DNA of 64,000 nt from Novipirellula galeiformis (GTDB taxonomy: Bacteria > Planctomycetota > Planctomycetia > Pirellulales > Pirellulaceae): positions 1,316,212 through 1,380,211 of the forward strand of contig NZ_SJPT01000001.1 of the NCBI RefSeq assembly GCF_007860095.1, written 5' to 3'. The notes beneath the pieces were generated by a model. It saw only the letters and a program-made list of their open reading frames with translations. It made no database searches and was not told the DNA's origin. The position numbers and the translations under genes are program-made. This document shows positions 1 through 9,115 of this stretch, piece after piece; position 1 is the first letter of the stretch; the number at the start of each line of letters is the position of its first letter.

Positions 1-543
1 CAGTCGGACGATCCATTCGTAATCGGCGGCCGATCCGAAGTCCGTTAGATACATTCCGAACTTCTCGTAGACCGATTTTCGAACGTAGACGGTCGGATGA
101 GGTGGCATCCAACCTCGTCGGAAGCGACGTGCATCAAAGTGTCCCGACTTCCAATAGCGAATCACGCGGTCGGGGTTTGCCGCATCCACGTAAACTAAGT
201 CACCATAGACGGCGTCCACTTTTTCTCGCGAAAACGTATCGGAAATCCGTCGCAATGCCTCTCGTGAATAGAACAAGTCGTCGGCATGCAGAAAGCCAAC
301 CACATCGCCGGTCGCCGCTCGGATGCCCTTGTTTAACGCATCATAGATACCGTCGTCAGGCTCACGGATGCTTGTTGCGATACGGGGCTTGTTCGCAGCG
401 ATGACGTCCGCGGTGCCATCCGTGGACATCCCGTCGACAAGAATGTGTTCATGCTCGGTCGCAAGCTGTGATGCCACGCTGTCGATTGTCGACGCGAGGG
501 TCGATTCTCGATTGAATACAGCAGTGATGACGGAAATCTTCAT
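1..543 (-). CDS. Glycosyltransferase family 2, 3'-truncated by window edge
   Basis: The 181 visible codons begin MKISVITAVFNRESTL and show a GT-A fold: an ILVDGMSTDGT segment near residues 33-43 and a metal-binding LHADD motif near residue 91, followed by YGDLVYVD. This pattern is typical of the GT2 subgroup that transfers a sugar from a nucleotide-sugar to a growing polysaccharide on the cytoplasmic face. The start is the ATG at 543-541; the frame is open to base 1, so the C-terminus lies outside the window. It is the last visible gene of the long minus-strand polysaccharide locus and is 124 bp downstream of the next GT2. Donor and acceptor cannot be told from sequence. Confidence 0.85.
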   Translation of the reverse strand, partial: MKISVITAVFNRESTLASTIDSVASQLATEHEHILVDGMSTDGTADVIAANKPRIATSIREPDDGIYDALNKGIRAATGDVVGFLHADDLFYSREALRRISDTFSREKVDAVYGDLVYVDAANPDRVIRYWKSGHFDARRFRRGWMPPHPTVYVRKSVYEKFGMYLTDFGSAADYEWIVRL

Positions 544-667
544 GGCAGCAACGTTCCACGAGGTTCAGCGATGGCATTGGCTTGGTGACTGAGTCTGCCG
601 CGGCATTGTGTCTTTGAAATAGGAAAGGAGAGCACGCGTGACACGATTTCACCGCAGGCTGGTTTCG

Positions 668-1489
668 TCATTGTAAATCTCGTTCCGATTTTTTTAGAAT
701 AATAAACCATTCATAAATCGCCATCAGCAGACAGAATCGTAGGCCTGGTCTTCCGTCTAAAAAGCCGCATTTGAGCAAGTACTGGTAAAAGAATCGAACA
801 ACGGGGCGTGCGGGCAATCTGCGGCTAAGGCCTCGCAGGGCATGTCGGCGAATTGCTCGATCTTTAGAGATCAATTGGCGAAACATGAAATTGGGCTCTG
901 CTTGTCGCTCGAGAGCAGACTCGTAAGTCGAATACTTGTTATGCCGTTCGATCCAGTTAGAGATTCCCTTGCTGAACGCATCGTGAATAAAGGGTTCGTT
1001 AATCTTTGGAATGGTTCCAACAAGCCGAGGAATCGGTACCTCGCCATGTCCTGAATCTTCAAACGCAGGCGTGTTGCGTCTTACCAGACGCATAATCCAT
1101 ACGGGGAATCCATCGGAATACTTTAGCCATGTCCCTTGGAACATGGTCTTACGACACAGGGCAAACGCAGCGCAATCATTCGGCGCGACTCGGACCGCAT
1201 CGCTCACTGCCCTTGCGAACGAAGGCGTTGATGTCTCATCGGCATCGAAATGCAAAATCCATTCGCCTTGTACTTGGGGTTGTCGCATCGCCCAGTTTCG
1301 CTGCGAAGCAAAGCTTTCGAAGGCATGGTTCATGACTTTTGCCCCCGCGCTGCGAGCAATGTCCGCTGTGCCATCGGTCGAGTTGTCGTCAACCACAATC
1401 ACCTCGCTGCACCAGTCAAGCGATTGGATGCAGCGGGCGATATTGGCAGCTTCATTGCGGCAAATAACGATGGCGGAAATCATGGGCAT
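668..1489 (-). CDS. Glycosyltransferase family 2 (WaaE/KdtX-like)
   Basis: This 273-residue GT-A glycosyltransferase starts MPMISAIVICRNEAANI. It carries VVDDNSTDGT at about 32-41 and the metal-binding FDADE at 81-85. The short spacing and the RNWAM segment between the two motifs resemble the WaaE/KdtX subgroup that acts on lipopolysaccharide core. The end is basic and helical, as in that subgroup. It lies 60 bp downstream of a WcaF-like acetyltransferase in the same minus-strand locus. The family call is firm; the sugar transferred is unknown. Confidence 0.85.
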   Translation of the reverse strand: MPMISAIVICRNEAANIARCIQSLDWCSEVIVVDDNSTDGTADIARSAGAKVMNHAFESFASQRNWAMRQPQVQGEWILHFDADETSTPSFARAVSDAVRVAPNDCAAFALCRKTMFQGTWLKYSDGFPVWIMRLVRRNTPAFEDSGHGEVPIPRLVGTIPKINEPFIHDAFSKGISNWIERHNKYSTYESALERQAEPNFMFRQLISKDRAIRRHALRGLSRRLPARPVVRFFYQYLLKCGFLDGRPGLRFCLLMAIYEWFIILKKSERDLQ

Positions 1490-1549
1490 GTCATCGGTTC
1501 AGGGCCGTCACCGCGTAAACCGCGATGAGCGTGACGCCATGGGAGAAGG

Positions 1550-2107
1550 CTATTCTGAGTCAACACGCAATGTCCTTTCCTTGATGTGCGTGGCTGGGTT
1601 TCCTGCTACCACGGTCCAAGCCGGGACGTCCTTCATCGCAACGGCTCTCGCACCCACGATCGCGCCGTTACCAACGTTGACATTGGGACCAAGGAATGCG
1701 TCGGCGCAGATCCAGACGTCATCACCAATGGTGATGGGCGTTTTTTGTAAATCCATCGTTGGCGATTGGTAATCATGTGAGCCAGCGCAGAGGTGGCATC
1801 CTTGCGAAACCGTCACGCGTCTACCAAGCGTGATTTTGCCTAGGTTGTAAATTCGGGCTCGCTCGCCAATGGCGGTGTCGTCGCCAATTTCTAATTGCCA
1901 TGGAAACGTGATTTTTACCGTGTTGTAGAGATGCACACGGCGGCCAATCTTGGCTCCGAAAAATCGTAGGATCCAGCAGCGAGTTTCAAACAGTGGTCGG
2001 GGGATCAGACGGAAAATAAGCTCACCCAAGGCCCACGCGATACGCGCCCCTTGGACTTGCCACGAGTAGTTTTTGGCGTTTCGGTTTTCGCTGATTCGTA
2101 ACGTCAT
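1550..2107 (-). CDS. Left-handed beta-helix acetyltransferase, WcaF-like
   Basis: The protein has 185 residues. The middle and C-terminal part is a hexapeptide-repeat coil (IGRRVHLYNTVKI, IGDDTAIGERARI, LGRRVTVSQGCHL, IGDDVWICADAFL, VGNGAIVGARAVAM) ending in the usual VVAGNPA element. The catalytic-type His sits in CAGSHDY. The N-terminal WxxGARIAWALGELIF-type segment matches the colanic-acid WcaF subgroup, which O-acetylates exopolysaccharide sugars with acetyl-CoA in the cytoplasm. Neighbours are glycosyltransferases, so polymer acetylation is the natural role. The exact acceptor is not determinable. Confidence 0.85.
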   Translation of the reverse strand: MTLRISENRNAKNYSWQVQGARIAWALGELIFRLIPRPLFETRCWILRFFGAKIGRRVHLYNTVKITFPWQLEIGDDTAIGERARIYNLGKITLGRRVTVSQGCHLCAGSHDYQSPTMDLQKTPITIGDDVWICADAFLGPNVNVGNGAIVGARAVAMKDVPAWTVVAGNPATHIKERTLRVDSE

Positions 2108-2157
2108 GTTTCAATTGCAACCTGCCTCTGCAAGAGGCAGGTCAGGGAGGCCGCGTT

Positions 2158-3378
2158 TTATCGCGTTTGGGGGATTTCTAATAGTTCGCTCCAGCGGTCA
2201 ATTACGCGGGAACGATCGTAATTCAAGGCGATTTCACGAAGGTCTTTGCTCGCCTGCAAGTCTCCTGTTACAAAGCATTCCATTCGATCCGCTAACGCGA
2301 CGGAGTCACCGGGGGGAAACATCCATCCCATTTCCTGCTGAGACGCTAACTCAGGGATCGCAGCGACGTTGGTTGCAATCACGGGAGTTTGGCAGGCAAA
2401 GGCTTCCAACACGATCAGCCCAAAGCACTCGAGCGCACGCGTTGGTAACACGAAGCAGTCGGCTGCAGCGTATGCCAAGGGGAGTTGCGTTTCGGGGAGT
2501 CGCCCCAATAGCCGCACGCTATCTCGCAATTCAGCGGCATCGATCCGAGATTGCAGTTCGTCTCGCAGTGGTCCGCCACCGCCAATCAGCAAGCGAAAGG
2601 AATGCCCACGTTGACGCAACAATGCGCAGGCGTCCACAAGTGTATCGAGCCCCATTCGATTCTCGAGTCGCCGCAATGTAAAGAACAAGGGGTGGTCGGT
2701 CCGCCAATCGCCACCCAGTTGCGACCGGAGGAGGCCGCGATCCTCGGCCGGTTGGAATCGTTCCGTCTCCACCCACCCCGGAGCAACGATTCCTTTCCCT
2801 TTCACAACGCTACCGTACTTTTTTGCAATTTGATCCATCGTGAATTGCGAGAGCGTTTGGACACGATCGGCAAGAGCACAATTACGCCGTTCCACTCGGC
2901 CAGCCATCCAGATCGACAGTCGTGTGGCGATGCTGATATTACCCGCCACATTGCTCAACAGTTCGTCATCAAAAGGTGAATGAACCGTATAGTTAATGAG
3001 CACGTTTTTTCGACTGTGGAGAGCCTTGGCGGCACCGAGTCCTTGTAGCGGGCTGTGGCTGCTCACCGCCACAATTGGATTCTTTGCATCAAGTTGCTCC
3101 ACCAACATGCGAGTTTGCTGTACATGATGGGCCATCCGCCCGCGACCGCTCGTACCTGCGGCGGGTGGTGAGTAGCGATGCACCTGCACGCCATCGACTA
3201 CCTCTTGGGCAGGAAGACATTCTTTGCCCGGAGCGGCGCAACAGACGTAGGACACCCGGTGGCCGCGATTCGCCAGATCGATCGCGAATTCCGACGCTAA
3301 ACGGAATGAGCCACCGATCATGTCGTCGTACCAAGCATGGCACGCGACGATTAGGTGAGGGTGAGTGGGAGAAGACAT
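2158..3378 (-). CDS. Glycosyltransferase family 4
   Basis: This 406-residue GT-B enzyme begins with the Rossmann-like MSSPTHPHLIVACHAWYDD segment. The donor-binding C-terminal half shows FTLRRLENRMGLD, LLIGGGGPLRDELQ and the EX7E-type ECFGLIVLEAFACQTPVIAT near 310-330. Such retaining enzymes use nucleotide-sugars at the inner membrane. It lies 21 bp downstream of a polymerase-like membrane protein and 50 bp upstream of the WcaF-like gene, all in the same direction. The start is the only ATG before the conserved LIVACHAW strand. Confidence 0.87.
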   Translation of the reverse strand: MSSPTHPHLIVACHAWYDDMIGGSFRLASEFAIDLANRGHRVSYVCCAAPGKECLPAQEVVDGVQVHRYSPPAAGTSGRGRMAHHVQQTRMLVEQLDAKNPIVAVSSHSPLQGLGAAKALHSRKNVLINYTVHSPFDDELLSNVAGNISIATRLSIWMAGRVERRNCALADRVQTLSQFTMDQIAKKYGSVVKGKGIVAPGWVETERFQPAEDRGLLRSQLGGDWRTDHPLFFTLRRLENRMGLDTLVDACALLRQRGHSFRLLIGGGGPLRDELQSRIDAAELRDSVRLLGRLPETQLPLAYAAADCFVLPTRALECFGLIVLEAFACQTPVIATNVAAIPELASQQEMGWMFPPGDSVALADRMECFVTGDLQASKDLREIALNYDRSRVIDRWSELLEIPQTR

Positions 3379-3399
3379 TGGCCTTTCGTAAAACCTTCG

Positions 3400-4755
3400 T
3401 TAGCCAACGACAAATTCGCGTCGTGCTGGTACATAGAGTCCGAACACCGCGCCCATCAGGATCATCACGATCACACCGCTGCCGGGATCTCCACTGAATT
3501 GCTGATGCGAAATGGTAAAAGATGCTCCGTAGGCTAGCACCATTGAGACAAGTGAAAGCTGAAGAATTTTGGTTTGGAAGGTTCCAAGCGGATTGCCCAT
3601 TGCCCGTTTGACCGCGAAATAAAAGTGTTTTCCCGCGATCACTACGCAAATCACGCCGAACAGTCCTAGTTCCATAAAAATGCGGCTGATACCATCCTCC
3701 TGCCACGCCCTCGGTCCCGAGATGCCGCCCATGTGATAGCGTCCCTGAGTCGCCGACCCAAGCCCTGCACCAAACACCCCAGTTTGATGAATGGTGCCGA
3801 GTACCGAATTGGAAATCAGTTCATTCGCCCTTATGCCCCCTTCGGTAATCAGGCTGGAGGCAAAGTCTGCGTAGGCATCGTTATCGCTGCCTCTGCCAAG
3901 CATCAGCAAGCTAACTCCGACCGGTAGCGCTAAACTAGCTAAGAATCCCAGCATACGGTTTGCAGGGACTAGGTTTTTTAATTTACCGATAAAGAACCAA
4001 GCAGCGACAAACACAAAAGGCATCCCAATCATCTTACGACGACCCGCTAGAAACAGGCAGAAAAATGCCCAGGATGCAATGGCAATCCATCCCGCTTTTG
4101 GTCGACCGTCGGCCCGCACGTAAAAACAGAAGCAAAACATCGCAACCGATGCTGCATGAAGTCCCATGATATCCGGACTGCGGTAGAAGCCCGAAATAAG
4201 GTCCACAGTGTACCCGCTTCGATAACGGATCCAGTTCATGCCTCGCATACCGCCAAGCCCCGCCCAGTCGTAGCCGAGATGCTCGAGCGGGACGCCAATC
4301 AAGAAAACTGCGTTGACAAAAATATAGAACGCGAGCATTCCATAAATATCCTTGGATTGCCGAGGCAATGCATAGCCAATCGCCAAGCCGAATAGCGGGA
4401 CCACGAAAGAAACTCCGCCCACGACCGCCATCTTGTAGCCACCTGGGTAAAGAATCACTGCCAATCCTGCGGCTGGAACCAAACCGATCAGAAAGGTCGA
4501 GATGCTTTTACGCAGCAGTGGGTGTTCGGAAAAGGCTCGCGACACAAGTCCTGGATAGGACTTCGTCGCACCGAGGAAGACGGCACCCCAAACCGCTGCC
4601 CCGGCGACGGTGATCAAAACGCTTTCCGAGGGATCCGTCTTGCGAACGATATCACGTAGCAAGTCGATGAAAATTGCGAAGTAAATACCACGCCGGAAAT
4701 CACTCAATGCAATCAGCGCCGACAACGCGACAAAGCTGTAGTAGATCGTAGTCAT
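3400..4755 (-). CDS. O-antigen polymerase/ligase-like membrane protein (Wzy/WaaL type)
   Basis: The 451 residues are almost wholly hydrophobic, with about ten to twelve predicted membrane helices. They are broken by a large loop near 300-350 containing GVFGAGLGSATQG and the following EDGISRIFMELGLFG segment. That arrangement (G-x-GxG loop, then ExGLFG helix) is typical of the O-antigen ligase/polymerase superfamily, which polymerises or transfers lipid-linked glycans at the periplasmic face. These proteins are too divergent to separate polymerase from ligase by eye. A second member, fused to TPRs, lies at 34191-36956. Confidence 0.7.
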   Translation of the reverse strand: MTTIYYSFVALSALIALSDFRRGIYFAIFIDLLRDIVRKTDPSESVLITVAGAAVWGAVFLGATKSYPGLVSRAFSEHPLLRKSISTFLIGLVPAAGLAVILYPGGYKMAVVGGVSFVVPLFGLAIGYALPRQSKDIYGMLAFYIFVNAVFLIGVPLEHLGYDWAGLGGMRGMNWIRYRSGYTVDLISGFYRSPDIMGLHAASVAMFCFCFYVRADGRPKAGWIAIASWAFFCLFLAGRRKMIGMPFVFVAAWFFIGKLKNLVPANRMLGFLASLALPVGVSLLMLGRGSDNDAYADFASSLITEGGIRANELISNSVLGTIHQTGVFGAGLGSATQGRYHMGGISGPRAWQEDGISRIFMELGLFGVICVVIAGKHFYFAVKRAMGNPLGTFQTKILQLSLVSMVLAYGASFTISHQQFSGDPGSGVIVMILMGAVFGLYVPARREFVVG

Positions 4756-4806
4756 CGAACGACGATGCGCCTCGGGATTTCAGGATCGTGACAAACCGTC
4801 ACATCG

Positions 4807-6012
4807 TTACCGTTTGATTTTGCGTTCATGGGCTGCGGATGTTAACTGTTTTGTAGCGGCCACGATGCCCTCGGCGGCAACGAGAGGCGAATAATCGCTA
4901 ATCAGCTCCTGGCACGCTGCGCGCATCGACTGGAGTTGTTCAGGATAGACTGACACTTGCACCATTAATTCAGCAAGCTGATCCCATTGGCCAAATGGAA
5001 ATACCCAGCCTGTTTTACCGTTGACGATCAGATCGAACGCACAACCAATTTGGTCACTCACGATAGCAGGTAAGCCACACGCCATCGCTTCATTGACCAC
5101 TAAACCCCAGGTTTCTCCATGGTCCGAAGGGAGCACCAAAGTGTCCGCAGCGACGTAGGCGTCCACGATCTCGCTCTGGTTCAAGAAACCAGCAAACGTG
5201 ACAGGAAGAGATTTTGCCTCAGCGAATCGTTGGCATTCGCGGCGAAGTTCACCATCTCCAACCATCAATAAGTGCAGGTTCGAGGAGGAATGATACGCTT
5301 TTTCAAATGCATGTAGAAGTTCCAAAGGGTGTTTCTTTGTTTCAAACTTGCCACAAAAAAGAAGGCATAGGCTATCAGTTGGGATGCCCCAAGCGAGACG
5401 CAGTGTGTCACGTTGCGGTGCAGCAGCAGTCGCCGCCAAGGTGAAGCGATCATTCTCAACGCAGTAAGGCGCATCGAACATGCGAGAATCCAAAACGCCA
5501 TAGTTGCGATAGAACTCTCGGTTCGCGGTACCGATCGGTAGAAAAGCATCAAATTGACGTACTAGCCGCTTTTGTACCGTCTTTTTCCACCATGCACGCG
5601 GTCGCAGTAGATTCGCCTCGCCGCGAACAATACAAGGGATTTGCAATCGTTTGCACGCCCAGAGCGTTTGCAAGCAGGTTTTGACGACCCAGCCATTGAC
5701 GATCACCACGTCCGTTTTTCGCTGCTTGAGTTCGGCCGCAATGCCGGGGGTGTCACATCCTCGATAATGTGTGACTCCGGGATCTGCAGAAACATTCTTC
5801 AACACGCTGTACTGGTAACCTTCCAAGAGCGGAACGTCCCACTGGAAGTCGACGCTAAAGCCAGCTCCCTGGGCTGCCGCGTCGGGCAGCATCGCAAACA
5901 ACACCTGGAACTCCATGTCGTCCCGCTGCGCCAAGTGCCGAAACACCGGAACTTGGTACTGAATGGGGTGACTTGTAACAAATGCCACACTTGGTTTGGA
6001 CGTGCGGTTCAC
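4807..6012 (-). CDS. Glycosyltransferase family 4
   Basis: The 401 residues start MNRTSKPSVAFVTSHPIQYQ, an N-terminal strand with HPIQY seen in a GT4 subgroup of surface-glycan clusters. The C-terminal domain has LLFCGKFETKKHPLELLHAF, LLMVGDGELRREC and the EX7E motif ETWGLVVNEAMACGLPAIVS. It is a GT-B retaining transferase acting on a lipid-linked acceptor in the cytoplasm. Its ATG overlaps the stop of the upstream GT2-encoding frame region by 4 bp at 6009-6012, which indicates translational coupling. Specificity is unknown. Confidence 0.87.
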   Translation of the reverse strand: MNRTSKPSVAFVTSHPIQYQVPVFRHLAQRDDMEFQVLFAMLPDAAAQGAGFSVDFQWDVPLLEGYQYSVLKNVSADPGVTHYRGCDTPGIAAELKQRKTDVVIVNGWVVKTCLQTLWACKRLQIPCIVRGEANLLRPRAWWKKTVQKRLVRQFDAFLPIGTANREFYRNYGVLDSRMFDAPYCVENDRFTLAATAAAPQRDTLRLAWGIPTDSLCLLFCGKFETKKHPLELLHAFEKAYHSSSNLHLLMVGDGELRRECQRFAEAKSLPVTFAGFLNQSEIVDAYVAADTLVLPSDHGETWGLVVNEAMACGLPAIVSDQIGCAFDLIVNGKTGWVFPFGQWDQLAELMVQVSVYPEQLQSMRAACQELISDYSPLVAAEGIVAATKQLTSAAHERKIKR

Positions 6013-6947
6013 CGTTCGTCATCCGATATTGTCTGGATGAGTCGCGGTCCCGAAACTCGTAGCGCGATTGCGCCAATGAACGCTCTGGTTTCGCCAATGA
6101 ATTTTACAGGGATCCACCAAGGATGCTTGAGATGAAATCGGGTGCAGACTTCGCGAACCATTCGCCGGCTGATGTAAGTCCAGCGTTTCAAACCGCGACC
6201 GTGCAGCAACGCGAAATAGTGGTCACCGATACCATGTTCTGGTGACATCGAAGTGAGGTGATTGCTGTTGCTGCGGGTACCACCGCGCGGTGCCCGCAGA
6301 TGATAGATGCGTGCTTTCGGTAGAAACGCTATTTTGCCGCCCGACTTGCACAACCGCTTGCTGAATTCGTTGTCAAATCGATAGGCGACCGGAGGTGTGA
6401 AGTTCTCATCGAAGCCTCCAACTTGTAACGCGCGCTGGCGGCGGACGGTCATATTGCCCGACATCGCGTTTTCGATCATCGCGGGACGGTTCGAACGGAA
6501 TCGAAAGTCGGCGTCGGCAAAGCAGCCGTTACTCTCGGTATGGACATAGTCGTCATCAGGATTCTCACCCGGCTGTAACACCTGCCCCGCGACTGCCCAG
6601 ATTTCATCACTCGAGAAGCCGTCCATGTGAGCCGCAAGGAACCCGGAATCGATTCTGATATCGTCATCCAGAAAAAGTACGAACTCTTGGCTTGCTCGTC
6701 TCAAGGCCTCGTTCAACGCCCCGGGCTGAGACGCCTTGTCGAGTTGCAGCCAAACGATGTGATTGTCGTGATGCCACGCGGCGAGGTGCGCGGCTACCGA
6801 CGGATCGTGCTCGGCAGATTGGTCAACGACCAGAATCTCGCTTGCGCGTGGGGTCTGGTCCAGCAGCATCTGGATAGTGTCCACGAGTACCTGTTCCCGG
6901 CCCAGTGTCGGAATGGCAATCGTGAGGGGAAGAGTCGACGTTGACAT
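6009..6947 (-). CDS. Glycosyltransferase family 2
   Basis: The 312-residue GT-A enzyme starts MSTSTLPLTIAIPTLGREQ. It carries EILVVDQSAEHD near 37-48 and the divalent-metal motif LFLDDDIRI near residue 92-100. The following MSGNMTVRRQRALQVGGFDE and YRFDNEFSKRL stretches are the acceptor-side elements usual in GT2 (GGFDE, then an ED/DNE triad). The gene begins 3 bp after the acyl-carrier-protein gene stops and overlaps the next GT4 by 4 bp, so it belongs to the same transcription unit as the ACP module. Confidence 0.87.
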   Translation of the reverse strand: MSTSTLPLTIAIPTLGREQVLVDTIQMLLDQTPRASEILVVDQSAEHDPSVAAHLAAWHHDNHIVWLQLDKASQPGALNEALRRASQEFVLFLDDDIRIDSGFLAAHMDGFSSDEIWAVAGQVLQPGENPDDDYVHTESNGCFADADFRFRSNRPAMIENAMSGNMTVRRQRALQVGGFDENFTPPVAYRFDNEFSKRLCKSGGKIAFLPKARIYHLRAPRGGTRSNSNHLTSMSPEHGIGDHYFALLHGRGLKRWTYISRRMVREVCTRFHLKHPWWIPVKFIGETRAFIGAIALRVSGPRLIQTISDDER

Positions 6948-6950
6948 TGC

Positions 6951-7214
6951 TTAGGGATCGAGCCGCGAGCTTTGTTGTTCTTCAATTACCGCGACCAGTT
7001 CGCGGATTCCTTGAATCCTTGCGATCTGAGATTCCAATAGATGGATTTGAAAATGGCTTTCAACGTCCATGATCAGGTTGACCTGCTGCAGCGAATCCCA
7101 ACCGTCGATTGAATCACGCGTGGTATCGATGCTGATCTGGTCCGCATCAACGCCGAACAGATCGCTGACGATTGATGCGACGGTATTCAGAATTTCGATT
7201 TGTTCGCTGCTCAT
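6951..7214 (-). CDS. Discrete acyl carrier protein
   Basis: The 87-residue acidic helical protein has the 4'-phosphopantetheine attachment motif GWDSLQ, with Ser at residue 41, between two predicted helices. Length and motif fit a free-standing ACP rather than fatty-acid AcpP, whose usual motif is DSLD/DSLDTVE. It overlaps the FkbH-like gene upstream by 4 bp (ATGA at 7211-7214). Known systems pair FkbH-type enzymes with such an ACP to make glyceryl-S-ACP, so this ACP is probably the carrier for the acyl unit built by the neighbouring FkbH-like and MaoC-ketoreductase proteins. That role is inferred from context. Confidence 0.9.
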   Translation of the reverse strand: MSSEQIEILNTVASIVSDLFGVDADQISIDTTRDSIDGWDSLQQVNLIMDVESHFQIHLLESQIARIQGIRELVAVIEEQQSSRLDP

Positions 7215-9115
7215 GTCTGGCCCGGGGGTGTCACTGGAGGTACCCGCATCTTAATCCAGGCTGGCATTTCCACGCTACTTCTTTGCCCGCAATTCAATTC
7301 CCAGGCCCCGTTTGCAAAAACAAAACCGTGCTGATCGTAAAAATCCGCGCAAGGTGAATTCTTTGCGGTGGGAATGTACCTGCCGATAATCCTTTCACAG
7401 GACCTCAACCGCGCAATATCAATGATCTCAGTCAGCATTGCCGTTTCGATGTTTCGACCAATCACCCGACAGCTCATCAAAAGCGAATCGATCTCACACC
7501 CGTCCGGCTCGAACCGCAGAATCGCTACACCCACGATACCACTGTCGCCGAACCGGTCGGAGACTTGAAAGGCTAATACTTCTGACTCATTTGCCCGGCT
7601 GAGTTCATTGATTTGCTGGATCGAATAACGCCGCGTCGTCAAATTGAATTGATTTGTCTTCTGGGTCAACTGTGCGACTCGCTCCAGCATCGCCGCATCA
7701 GGATCGATCCGCTCGACGACCGTTTCCAGAGAGTGCAGGTATGTTTCCAAATCACTGGACTCTGCCTGAGCATCTCGCCGCGAACGCTGCTGCGCGTACA
7801 TGCGACCGCGATTCTGATCATCCTGGCTGACCCATCGACGTTCAAAACCGATTTCATCACGAACGATAGCTGAATAGCCTGAGGCGTCTTTGCCGACGTC
7901 CAGTACACGGACTTGCGGCAATGCATGTCGCACCTGTTGCTGTTCAACCGGGTTGTCATCAAGAAACACAAAACTGTCAATTCCGACATTCAGTTCAGCT
8001 GCCAATGACTGCAGATTTGAGCTTTTGTTTTCCCAGTTGATACGCACGGCCGCGAAATGCTCCGGACGCAACAGCATATCCGGATGCTGCTGGATCACCT
8101 GCCATGCATCAGCATGATTGTTTTTGCTGCAGATCGCCAACAATACACCGCGATGGTGAAGATCAAGCAACGCTTGTTGTAGCTTTCGGTGTGGTTGTCC
8201 GGCAGGCGAATCGTCGAGTCGTATACCATCGTACCCGTCCTCGCCGACAACTCCGTGCCACATCGTGTTGTCCAGATCAACTACCAGAACTTTTTTGGCG
8301 GGCAAGCTCAAAGCTCCGATGTGCTTCAGCCAATGCTTTGCAAGCACGGCGACTGCATCGCTGGCCATGGGCAGTCGAATGGTTTGCCAGCGTTGTTCGT
8401 CATACCAACGTGACGCACCGAATCCATAAACCAAATGCTCCATGTCCAGCAGGCAAAATCCCGGACGCCGGTCGATTTCACATCGCAGAAATTGATTGAT
8501 CCGCTGGATGCAATCACGCTGACCGCCCGGTCGTCCCGGGTCACCGATCCCGAGACACAGCAGCGGAGGTGGCTCGAGATTGTGGATTACCATGTATCCC
8601 GAATTGTGTTTGCGAAAGTGGTCCATCAGCGTTCCAAGCTCGTTGCAGACCCGATCGACGATCTTCTCGGTATCGGATTCTGTGCGGCTGGCGAATCCGT
8701 CCCACAATTCGGGGGCGACCACGCGCGTCAGCAATGCCAGGATTGTGACGTCCGCTTCAAAACGGTGGTAATCACTGCCCGGCGTCAACAGCTCTTGTGC
8801 ATACGTATTGAACTGACCGAGAAATGGATCGATTCTCAATCGCTGTGTGTAAGCACTTGCCGTCAACAGCGCAACGGCGGGCTCAATCGTGTACGCTCGC
8901 AGGAATGCAACCTTGATCCCCGCCAGACAAAAATCATCACGAACGGGATCCAGAGTTCGTTTTGTCCACGCGGACAATGCGGCACTGGGATCCGCATCCC
9001 ATGCACGCGCAAGCCAGAGTTGAACCTCGGAGAAATTTTGATCATTCAAGGCGGCGGCGATTTGCGACTTGCATTCAGCAAGACGCGCCCGTTTATCAAA
9101 ATGATTTACTTCCAT
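7211..9115 (-). CDS. FkbH-like protein (HAD-IIIC phosphatase with C-terminal GNAT domain)
   Basis: The 634 residues fall into three parts. Residues 1-265 are an N-terminal segment with HNLEPPPLLCLG near 178 in the SGNH/FkbH-associated style. A HAD-IIIC phosphatase domain at about 275-410 carries the nucleophile motif VVDLDNTMWHGVVGEDG (Asp280 and Asp282), followed by LAICSKNN and FLDDNPVE. A GNAT-like acyltransferase region at about 470-620 contains RFGDSGIVGVAIL and a C-terminal FYDQHGF. Family members (FkbH, OzmB) take 1,3-bisphosphoglycerate and load glyceryl on ACP. Here the stop-start overlaps with the MaoC-KR gene (1 bp) and the ACP gene (4 bp) link all three. The substrate is inferred, not shown. 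Confidence 0.88.
   Translation of the reverse strand: MEVNHFDKRARLAECKSQIAAALNDQNFSEVQLWLARAWDADPSAALSAWTKRTLDPVRDDFCLAGIKVAFLRAYTIEPAVALLTASAYTQRLRIDPFLGQFNTYAQELLTPGSDYHRFEADVTILALLTRVVAPELWDGFASRTESDTEKIVDRVCNELGTLMDHFRKHNSGYMVIHNLEPPPLLCLGIGDPGRPGGQRDCIQRINQFLRCEIDRRPGFCLLDMEHLVYGFGASRWYDEQRWQTIRLPMASDAVAVLAKHWLKHIGALSLPAKKVLVVDLDNTMWHGVVGEDGYDGIRLDDSPAGQPHRKLQQALLDLHHRGVLLAICSKNNHADAWQVIQQHPDMLLRPEHFAAVRINWENKSSNLQSLAAELNVGIDSFVFLDDNPVEQQQVRHALPQVRVLDVGKDASGYSAIVRDEIGFERRWVSQDDQNRGRMYAQQRSRRDAQAESSDLETYLHSLETVVERIDPDAAMLERVAQLTQKTNQFNLTTRRYSIQQINELSRANESEVLAFQVSDRFGDSGIVGVAILRFEPDGCEIDSLLMSCRVIGRNIETAMLTEIIDIARLRSCERIIGRYIPTAKNSPCADFYDQHGFVFANGAWELNCGQRSSVEMPAWIKMRVPPVTPPGQT

Noticed and set aside
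1011-1772. 253-codon plus-strand frame opposite a GT2 gene and the WcaF-like gene
   Set aside because: Both minus-strand genes have clear domains; the plus frame has none and spans a gene boundary.
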